Shown piece after piece: positions 55,352-64,000 of a DNA stretch of 64,000 nucleotides. The DNA comes from Hygrocybe punicea. Its lineage: Eukaryota; Basidiomycota; Agaricomycetes; Agaricales; Hygrophoraceae. Location of the stretch: positions 5,642,001 through 5,706,000 of the forward strand of contig OY744464.1 of NCBI GenBank assembly GCA_963556145.1. Direction: 5' to 3'. How positions within the stretch are numbered: the first letter of the stretch is position 1; each line of letters starts with the position of its first letter. Below the pieces are notes generated by a model. That model did not search any database. It was not told the DNA's origin and was given only the letters and a program-made list of their open reading frames with translations. A program made the position numbers and the translations under genes.

Positions 55352-57175
55352 ATGAAGGCACTGGCGGGCTCTTTTGTCTTCATCGCACTGGCATCAGCTC
55401 AAACCTGGTAAGCTAAAGCTAAAACAGGTCCAACAGACCCTAATAATTCGTGGCAGCTTACAGGTGCAACAAAAACCGGAGGAATGTGAAGGCGGTTCCC
55501 CAGGTGGCCACCTCGTAACACCACCTACCTCTCAGCCCCACTCCTCGTCTTCCGCTGCACCCCACTCCTCAAGCCCTACCTCGCCTCTGATGCTGCATCC
55601 AATGCTGCAGCCTTCCTCGTTGACAGTCTCCTCACTCACTCTCAGATTGCCAACACGCACATCATCGTCGATCCTGCTAAGTTCGGCAACCTCTCGGTCA
55701 CTATCAGCCTCGGCGGCACCACGCTTGCACAGGGCCTTGTTCCACTGAATTCATCCAAGATCGAACTCCCTTTCTCCCTCGCCACCCTCACCCCACGCAT
55801 TGCTCCATACCATGTCAGTTGTCTCGCAACTTACACTGCGTCGGGCATCCGACAAGTCTTCAACACATCAACGACACTCTCTTTCCTCCCAGACCCACCC
55901 AGCGGCTCCGCAACGAAAATGGACTTACGCACGGGCGCATTGCTCGCGCGACCCGCTAACGGCGTCGGCCCGTATACGCCCGTGTTCCCCATCGGGTTTA
56001 TACCGCGTTCGATGGATACCTCAGTGAAAATCTTTCCTTGTTGAATGACCTGGCAGTGAAGGGGTATGACAAACTCTTTTGTGACCGTCTCCCCTTCCGC
56101 TAATGCGTTATGTTTCCTTGTCTCAGATTCACAGTTGTGGGTATACATGCGTCTTGTTTAGTGATTTACTCTGTTCTCATTATTGTGATCATCCAATCCC
56201 GACATATGGCAATTTGACAGCGCTGGACCTGGTGATTGAACGAATGGCAGAGGTTGGCCTTTATCTCATGTATGACATGCGCTGGTATGTTCCATTTCCT
56301 TCCCACCCCTCCATCTCAGCAGGCGACGCGTACCACCCCATCTCCCTCGTGCTCAACTGCCAGGACTATGGTTTTGCCGAGTACGCCGCGGGCGCAGACA
56401 TGCTGATGCAGGATACATACATGATCGGAAACAACGTTACGTGGTCGACCGTGTGGGATACCCCGTGTACGCCTGATTTTGGAGACTGTGGATGTGACAA
56501 CTGCCGTGGCAATTTCGAGGATATATCTGATCGCATGAACGAGTTCGCCGCTCGTCTGGAGGTGATGGGGTGGACGCGTGAGAAGGCCGTGTGGTCGGTG
56601 CCACAGGGCTTTGGGCGGGATTCGTAAGATCTTTGCCTTGTTTTGTTGTCCCACCTCGTTCAAATTTTCATAGGTACTGGCCACGTTACCCTACTGGCAA
56701 GGAGTTCGTCGTGCAGAGCATTATAGCTATCAATTATGGTGCCCTCGGTAGCGTATCCCTCTCCACCTCACTTACACCCCCAACCCTCAGGACTATCATG
56801 TGTTCTCTCAGGCATAGTGTCCTGGACGGACCCCACAACTGTGGACATCATGGTCTCTGCGTCCCTGCTCGCTCTTGCACTCTCGTCGATCACGCCCTTC
56901 CTCTTTAGCACTACCGCAACGTTCAGACAGCACACTTCTCGTGGGCTGATCGACGTCGGCGTGTGGGCAGACGGTGGACATATGTTCGTGCTAGCTGCGA
57001 ACCTGAACTCCGCGGTGGTTAGCCTCGACCTGCGTACAGTAACGGTGCTCGGGGTTGACGAGACTGGCAGTCCAAACAGCTGGACAGTAAGACAGGTGCT
57101 GGATAGTGGGGCGAGGGTGAAGCAAACGACAGTAGTGTCCGACGAGATGAGAAGCGGAGCTTTCATTTTATCATA
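55352..57175 (+). pseudogene. Secreted glycoside-hydrolase-like protein, broken
   Basis: Starts with a signal peptide (MKALAGSFVFIALASAQTW), then an N-terminal beta domain (TTYLSAPLLVFRCTPLLKPY, THIIVDPAKFGNLSVTISLG). A TIM-barrel-like part follows: FDGYLSENLSLLNDLAVKGY, LVIERMAEVGLYLMYDMRW, YHPISLVLNCQDYGFAEYAA, WSTVWDTPCTPDFGDCGCDN, YWPRYPTGKEFVVQSIIAIN. The reading frame changes near 55500 and near 55999, where one T appears missing from a TTTT run. About 60 residues expected after YDMRW are absent. Similar full-length proteins occur in basidiomycetes, as I recall them. Activity is lost. Confidence 0.7.
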
Positions 57176-57520
57176 GCCAGCGGACATGTGTGGAGCTTGG
57201 ATTCGGATTCTGCCTAACTGTCCGTGCCGATATTGAGACCTCCCTAACTCCTACTCCACTGCTGTCTAGAAGGGTACCAGCGAAATTTTTGTCTTGCCCT
57301 GTATTTCGTATGATTCATACTCGCTGCTATGGCCTTTTGGTTATATATTTACTGTCACTACTTGTTGCAAATTTGTCTGGATGGTGTCAGGCACGATAAC
57401 CTAGATTAGAAAGGAAGTTCTGTCTGACATCACAAAGACCAGTTGAACGAGCTCCCTGACGAACTCCACAGAACATTAATATCGGCGCAACCTTGCCGTA
57501 CTGTAACACCAGTTTGCACC

Positions 57521-60500
57521 ATGCAAGATGGACAAAATGTTACTGACGCGGTACCGCCCAAGACTCCTGAATCTCCTTTGACGAGCAACTTTCACAATGC
57601 ATCTGCCACCATCGATGACCTGACCTTGGCTTTGGCGAATTTTTCGCGGATCCCATCTCCAGAACCGCCTTCTACCTTTGCATGTTGCTGTGGCAAGGAC
57701 GACTGCGAAAACATCAAAGCATGGTTGACATTCAAGTCCAATCTCGAGAGCCGTCTCATTCTGAGCGCAGGTAAAGGTAATTTACTCTGTTTATCGCCCA
57801 ATAAACACCTCCTCCCGTAGAGGTGGGCCAGGCACTGCTGCAGAGGCATGAGGCATATATCCGAAGACAAGAGGCATGTTACTTCCTCATTCTTCCAGTG
57901 TGAATGAGTCTCACAATTGAGAGATACAGGGACATCACGCACGGACTCTTTCCGAGTCTTCACAGGATGCCCAAGTCGATCATGTTTGCAATTCACTAGA
58001 TCAAGCTCATTTGCTAGCGGACGAACTCAAGAGAGAAAAGGCCGCGCTCGAGAAGGTCGGTTGGCCAAGCTGATTCGTTCGTCTAACAACCTCCCGAATA
58101 TAAGTATATCCATAGAGATTGAACCAAGCATTAGTCAATAATGAAGTCGCGGAGGTATCCAACAAGACTCTTTTGCACGAGCTGCAGGAGGCACGAGCCG
58201 CAGTTTCTCGACTGACTGCTCATCATGTTCGTTCCGTCGGCTGGGATGCACGTTTGGCGGCCGTCATGCAAGAGCGGGACGATATGCAGCAAGAACGTGA
58301 CTCCGAAGTTCACAAGGCACGGCAAGCAGAAGTCCGAATTGCAGCTCTGAATGCCAGAGTCTGTAAGTCTAACCTTTCTCGAAAATGCGACTGTGGCTCA
58401 GTGTTGCAGCCAAACTTCAACTGGAGGTTCAACATCTACAAGAAGACGTAGAGCAACGTCGTCTGCATCGTCTAGAGTCCTCAGAATCAATATTACAAGA
58501 CGCTCGTACTCGCCTGGAAGTTCTGCAGAATTCGGTTGGCATTCTTTCAGCCACCCGAAGCGGCACACAGAAAGCTGAAAAAATCATTTGACTAGCAATT
58601 GGGGCACACTGCAATGGCAGAGGAAACCGAGATCATGAAAGTAATCGAGTCCCTGGTAGAGGATAATGAGGCTTTCAAGCGCGACAATGCCGAGTTGCAG
58701 CGGTTATTGGCAGAATCACGCGAAGATTATCACATTTTGCAGGAGGAAGTTGAAGAGCAACGGGTGAATCCACCTTCTCGCGGTAAGGCTCATTGTGGTG
58801 CTATAGTTATCTTGCTAAGACTCCTAATATCGTTGGCCATTATTCAGCTGGGATACCTCAATTCAAGTCGTTGTTCCTCACACCTGGCGGCCTTGCCTCA
58901 CCTACCAGACCTAATGCCAGCACTCACCGCAACTTCGTGAGTTCATTGCGTACCTGTGCTGACCCCCATTGTTGAAATGAAGACCATGTTAGGAACCGTC
59001 AACACCAGAAACCGATCGCCGCCTGTTGTCGCCATTAAATTCACCTGCGCCTTCCGAATCAAATTCGACGGCTTTCAGCCATGCCCAATCTCGTTACCTA
59101 TCCTCATATGTCGATATCGAGGACGTAAGCCAGCACGAAAACAATCACATTACAATAGAGAAACCACAACCACATAAGCCGCTATTTCTCCTCAGTCGCT
59201 CACGAGGTGTTCAGACAGATGTATGGGCAGGAGCGCCCACCCCGTTTTCTCTGCCAACTCATTTGAGATCTCCTTCACCTCACGATCCTAGATCGGAGTC
59301 GTCGTCGATGACCGATTCACAACCTTCCAACATGACTACCTTGGTGGAACGTGTGGTCTCGCTACTGAATCGGATGACACAAGCCGATGCCTTAACATTG
59401 ACGAACCGGCTCAAGCGCCAAAATTTGAAAGGCGCAGATTTAGGTCATCTTTCCCGTGTTACCGTTGGCGGAATTGTTTCCGACGCCAGTAATCTGCGAA
59501 CCCTATTCAGGGCTGTCCTGGAAGACGACAAGGTGACTACCACATGGACACGCAAAGACCTGCGTAGTCTCTTCAAATTGTTCAAGGATACCTTTGTGGA
59601 GATGGGGCATTTGCGAATAGCACTGAATGATGTAGTATTGGACCCCTCTGTGGCAGGCAAGCTCCGGGATCAAGCATTGAACCCTTCCAAGGGGGAGATG
59701 GCTCCTCCAGGTCTGTCGACTTCGGGGGGATGGATGGCGCCGATATCCAAGTTGTTTGGTACATCTGGTGGGGAGGGGAATCTCACAGATAAGGACTTGT
59801 CTTCTGTTGGTCAAGAGGACGGGAGAGGAAGGGCTAAATCGCGTCCGCCTCTTCGCGTCATTCCTAAATTGGGACCTGCGCTCTCCGCATCGACAACGAC
59901 AGTCAATGTAGAATTCTCGGGTACAGGGGTCGGCAGAGCTGTGACAAATACCATCAAAGCACGCGAGGGAGAATCCACCGTTGGGCTACCTAATCCTTCA
60001 ACTGATGGATCTACTTACCATACCTCGACAAATGTCATGGGGATATTTGCTGGGGCTCCTCGCAGCTCTACGCCTGATCCATGGGTTGTGCTGCACAAAG
60101 CCCCCCGCACAGTTCGTTCTGCTCGACCAGTGCTAAACCTGAAGAGCAGCGAAAACATGAACCGATTCTCGCGGAACGTGGATGCTGTAATCGACGTGTC
60201 GTCACCCAACGAACATGAGTCAGAATCACTGGCACCATTACTTCAACGCACGCTTCGACGGCGCGGTTTGTCTGATTCCTCCATTCATTCGTCATTCATG
60301 AACCAAGCAGACGAGTCTCGACTTCCCCCACATGCTGTGATGCGTGACGGCCCTTCAGCTCGAGAGGGGCGGCCAGATAAAGGATCAGTTCTCAAGGCCC
60401 TCAGCAGGACCGTCCAGAACTTCACTCTTATGCCGTCAGGATCACAAACTGGCATCAGCAACGTTGATGGTTCTAAAGCCTATCCTTCAGGGAACGTCAT

Positions 60501-60690
60501 GCCCTCAACGAGTAGCTCACCACCAAACCCACGAACGTCATCTCCATTGGCGGCTCTTCTTCCCAACTTATCATCCTGGGCTGGGGCAAGTGCGGGTTTG
60601 GACGCTTCTGAACCCTTTTATGTAGGTAGTGGTAGAGAAGAATCTCTACTACATCAGGTTCGCGGCCATGGGGGTCGAGATTACTTCTAA
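57521..60690 (+). CDS. Long coiled-coil protein, unknown
   Basis: Plus-strand gene of about nine exons. I chose ATG 57521 (MQDGQNVTDAVPPKTPESP) because the longer frame begins with TTG. An N-terminal segment has CCCGKDDCENIKAWLTFKSN. Then coiled coils follow over several exons (LLADELKREKAALEK, LLHELQEARAAVSRLTAHH, VMQERDDMQQERDSEVHK, LQHLQEDVEQRRLHRLES-like, NAELQRLLAESREDYHIL). The large last exon (about 59026-60690) is serine-rich with one helical domain, MTTLVERVVSLLNRMTQADA, DLRSLFKLFKDTFVEMGHLR. It ends VRGHGGRDYF. Appears intact. It may be a structural or microtubule-linked protein, inferred only from the coiled coils. Confidence 0.7.
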
Positions 60691-61065
60691 TTGGTATATA
60701 CGTCAATTATTTATTGTGGATTAGGAACGTTCCCATTGGCACGAACGTCAGCCATTCCGTGGCTGGGCACCGACATCGTGGCGGGGGTAAGTAGTCATGG
60801 AGACCGTTAAAGGCTAGCAAATTTAGATGAAGTGATACTCATTGCCAATATGCTAGCTTGGCGGTGCAGACAAATCCTCCCAAAGTAGGTGGAGATTCAA
60901 TATTCAAATATGATAGATTCTAGAAACAATCCTCCTGCGTAGATGACCGTCAAAATAGCAAGCCTTTGGAGAAGTTAGGTTCTACCCCCTCTCGTCTATG
61001 GAAGGCTGGAAACCATCCCGAAGAGTCACATATACAACGACGATGACGACGACTGGAAATGGTGA

Positions 61066-61505
61066 CTACCAATAGATGCGACGTTCGACTGTTCGATATC
61101 TGCCCGGAGATGGACGGGAGTACGCAATTGTGCGTTTGACTCGGGTAACGGTGGGATACCTGCATAGACGATGATGTTAACCATTAATATTGAATTTGCT
61201 CTTGAGCGAAGCCAGAGATCACACCAAGCGTGGAAGATCTCGTTGGGCTCTAGTTGAACTTCAAGGATTTGTCGACCCTAGTGAAATCGTGAACAAAGCC
61301 GGATCCAGGTTATGCGAGATAGGCCGAGGGTTCTTACGGCGTAATCATAGTGGGAGCCTACGACCAAGCCTTCCTTCTTTCCGATGTTTCCCGTCTGGAG
61401 GGTGACAATATCGCCAGGCTACAGACAAGACGAGACAATTCAGAGAATGTTGTTATGAGGCACTAGTAATGAGCTTACTACAATGATCTCCTCGGTCATG
61501 GGCAT
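61066..61505 (-). CDS. Small spliced gene, unknown basic protein
   Basis: Four short minus-strand exons joined in one frame. MPMTEEIIV (from ATG 61505), PGDIVTLQTGNIGKKEGLVV to SHYDYA, GRQILEVQLEPNEIFHAW, and YPTVTRVKRTIAYSRPSPGR ending ERRIYW with stop at 61066-61068. All introns are GT-AG, about 55-65 bases. The product is about 84 residues, the last third strongly basic. I know no family. The clean joins over three introns make chance unlikely. 60691-61065 shows no gene. Confidence 0.5.
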
Positions 61506-61968
61506 AACGATGTGTTTGATGTGTATAGTGTAGTAAGTAGGGTGAACAATGAGTGGGATGATTAGTTTCAGACAAGGCCAAAATTTTATATGGATTAGGT
61601 TTCCAGACGACCACGAAACGTGAGGCTATTGACCTTGAGCTTGAGGCCTTGGAGCCTTGAGGCAAGCCGCCCCTGTCAAAGAAGAGCCAAAGGGCAATAT
61701 TAATGCACGCGGCGGTCGAGACTCGAGACCAACAAAAATTATGCCATGTTTGACCTGGCAGCATTTCTGACAACTGACAATACGACATTGCTCTCAACGA
61801 CATCAACTTATTTGCGGTGAATCCATGACTCGGAGCCCTCGCATATGCAGAATAATTGTCAGAGCAGCTGGTTCCTATGTCCGAGTCGTTCATTGTTTCT
61901 CGGTTGGCCTCGAGCAAACTGCAACATGGCCACGAAAGAAGGAATGCACACCCAACCCTCACTAGGCC
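61506..61968. other. Intergenic, no gene recognised
   Basis: Between the small basic gene and the DNAJC28-like gene. Contains short GCCTTGAGGC-type repeats near 61640-61670. Nothing supported. Confidence 0.4.
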
Positions 61969-63437
61969 TCACTTGCCAATCAGCTTGGTGAACCAACTAC
62001 GGATAGCATTAAAGATCATAAATTGCAGCTCAAAATCCACCGGGGAGCCGGAATCATCAACGTTCTTGGTGTGACTTGGTGTGTTCTGTGCGCCGAGACG
62101 GGTTTGGGTTTGGACTCGCTCCGCAAGAGTCACAAAGATATCCTCCGCGCTCTCCTGAAACACCTTCTCCAACTCTGCGCTGCGTGTGTGATAGGGCCGA
62201 CGCACCGCGTATGGTGCAAGGGCGTTGTATTTGCGCACCAGGTCATTCAGTCCTGCCAGAGCAGCGTCATGATAAGACCGCTCGCGGTCCTCCCACTCTG
62301 CATCCCTGTGCAACTTAACATCTGTGAGTGTGACAAGTGGGGGGTGGCTTGGGCCCTGAGAGGTGAGGGTCCGGACAACTCGTCGTGTCCATGACTGACG
62401 GACAATCTCACGAAATGAGGCTACTGCCGATTCCAATTCTGTACAAGGTAGAGGTTCTACTTTGGATTTGTTGTCCCCAAAAGCAATATTGGCTCACCAT
62501 GTTGCACTTCGATCCATGGAGGTGCGGCTCCATTACGTTGTACAAGACGATTGAGAAGAAATTCTTCCCGGGCTATGAAAGGATTCCTTTCGTCGTGATG
62601 TTGTACCAGTGGTTTTCCTCTGCCTGGTATTTGGTTGAAATAGCCAGCAATACGAGCCCTCTGCTACCTTTTGTTGAGAACGGCCGGGCGCAAATAATGT
62701 ATACCAACCTCGATCTTCTCCTCAATCATGTTGGTCCAGCCCTTGAGGCTTACGGGATTCCGTCGACCTCGTTGAAAACCATGAGCAGAGTTGCTTTTGA
62801 GTCCTAAACGATAATCTAGAGTTGATTCCTTGGCTTTAATCAATCGCCCAGCAGTTTCTGATGTCTTCTGGGCCGCATTCCCTCTTCTCCGAGAAAACTC
62901 ATCCGCTGATGGGCTGCTGGCAACGCGGGAAGGAACCGGAGAAAAATGACCAAATCGGACGGACGCAGACGCAAGCGAGGGTGGTTTGAATGTCGTGTGC
63001 CACGGCTTGTGGCCTTCGATAGAGGGTAGAAGGGGCTCTTTCGCCCGTTCTCCAGTAAGAGGGACGTTGGAGGCAGCAATGGTCGGACCCGAATACAGTC
63101 GAGGAGGTGCCTCTTTCAGTTTCTCATCCGCTGTCCTGATAGTCTCACCCCGCAACGGCTTGTATTTGTCAACCAACATCCGCAACACTGCATCCTGCAT
63201 TGACTCTTCGCCAGTCCAGTTTTCATGATCGCTGGTTTCGAGGGGAGTTATGATTGGCTGTGGGGGTGGTGATTTCGCTTGCTCGGCCTCCTCGCGGGCG
63301 GCGTCATCGAAAATTTTCGCGCTCCCAGTCTGAGAACGCTTGTTTTGTCTTCGGATGTGGGAAAGTGAGAGTTGAGCCTTCTCGAGTGTCAGTCCAAGAC
63401 GACGAGAACAACAAGCAGCTGCCAGTAGCAAGCCCAT
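61969..63437 (-). CDS. DNAJC28-like protein (DUF1992)
   Basis: Three exons on the minus strand: about 63437-62714, 62663-62495 and 62435-61969. I chose ATG 63437 ([20 protein letters not shown]) because the longer frame starts with TTG. The N-terminus is compatible with mitochondrial import. A disordered part leads to the DUF1992 core: [14 protein letters not shown], then [39 protein letters not shown], across two introns, and [34 protein letters not shown]. It ends [11 protein letters not shown]. Despite the name, no J domain (HPD) is visible, as in many relatives. It is divergent from the PPIL4 gene. Intact. Confidence 0.85.
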
Positions 63438-63587
63438 GAAATTCAGGCCCTTTTGACCTTGTTTGGCCAACCCAGCTTTCCAAAGTCCCTGAACAGTGAA
63501 CACCCACCAATAGTGGTTCAACTTCAACGTTCAACGTTCGACAGTGGTTCCACCGACTTCCAGACCACGGAACTGTTTCTTCTGGTG

Positions 63588-64000
63588 ATGTCCGTACTGC
63601 TCGAGACGTCCTTGGGGGATATCGTCATTGACCTCGAAGTCGAAGCCTGTCCCAAAACATGCGAAAATTTTCTCAAATTATGCAAGGTGTACTACTACAA
63701 TCTCAATGCCTTCTTCAATGGTCCGTCCACACCCTCTCATTATGCATGAATACCGCCGCATTTTGCGCTGACAGGATCCGCATAATGTAGTATCGAAAGA
63801 TTTTCTCGCGCAAGCTGGAGATCCCACTGCCACCGGGACAGGTGGAGAATCAGTTTGGTCTCTCATCTCGTCTCAGTCCCAGTCTGATTCCGGGTCTGAG
63901 TCCAACGCTGCATTGCGATACTTTCCCCCCGAAATCGTCCCGCTGCTCAAACATACTGAAAAAGGCACAGTATCGATGGCCGTGGCGCCCATGTTGGATG
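63588..64000 (+). CDS. Cyclophilin-type prolyl isomerase, PPIL4/CYP6-like (partial)
   Basis: Starts [20 protein letters not shown], followed by [20 protein letters not shown] and AFFN. An intron (about 63718-63796) joins in phase to [21 protein letters not shown], then [17 protein letters not shown]. These are the first strands of the cyclophilin fold, with the short insertion typical of PPIL4, which also has an RNA-binding domain further on. It acts in the nucleus on spliceosome-related proteins in relatives. Cut by the window end. Confidence 0.85.

Noticed and set aside
61453..61962. ORF of 169 codons on the minus strand
   Set aside because: Overlaps the first exon of the better supported spliced gene and shows no recognisable motif.

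Overview
The window is nuclear DNA of a filamentous fungus, most likely a mushroom-forming basidiomycete (Agaricomycetes). Its genes are cut by many short GT-AG introns of about 45-70 bases. It carries gene families expanded in agarics: Plavaka and KDZ-type transposase genes, DUF6532, RTC4-like, BTB/POZ and CK1-like kinase genes. There is no bacterial-style operon, rRNA or CRISPR.

Bases 1-28,600 are a graveyard of nested mobile elements. A degenerate Ty3-type LTR retrotransposon on the minus strand (1383-15531, LTRs of about 137 bases) was hit at least three times. A 2.25 kb fold-back element with two 1,010-base arms and a perfect 8-base target duplication sits inside its 3' LTR junction (1524-3777). 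A two-gene Tc1/mariner element lies in gag (8222-11346). A young non-autonomous TRIM-like LTR element also lies in gag (12357-14054). Upstream follow another LTR of the same size class, a 5'-truncated LINE, and a 9 kb stretch bounded by two hAT-type ends. That stretch holds an intact-looking hAT transposase, a CK1-like kinase and a truncated KDZ-associated gene. A 221-base hAT MITE near the left edge shares the same end sequence.

Bases 28,600-33,100 hold ordinary small genes: a TPR-like protein and a membrane protein with a MITE between them, a previously hidden 56-residue cysteine-rich secreted protein, and duplicated fragments. At 33,100-42,200 mobile-type genes return: a retroelement-like ORF ending in a minisatellite, then a Plavaka transposase divergent from a DUF6532 gene. 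A DUF4139 housekeeping gene (43175-45569) separates these from a cluster of repeat-associated genes (45773-54829): a KDZ/CxC gene, a zinc-cluster protein, a BTB protein and an RTC4-like protein. The last 9 kb are mainly host genes: a broken glycoside-hydrolase-like gene, a long coiled-coil protein, a small spliced gene, a DNAJC28/DUF1992 protein and, divergent from it, the start of a PPIL4-type cyclophilin.

Many coding remnants of different elements are broken by in-frame TGA codons where family context expects arginine (CGA). This points to decay by CpG methylation and deamination. Exon limits are read by eye, so ends are approximate except where exact bases are discussed.
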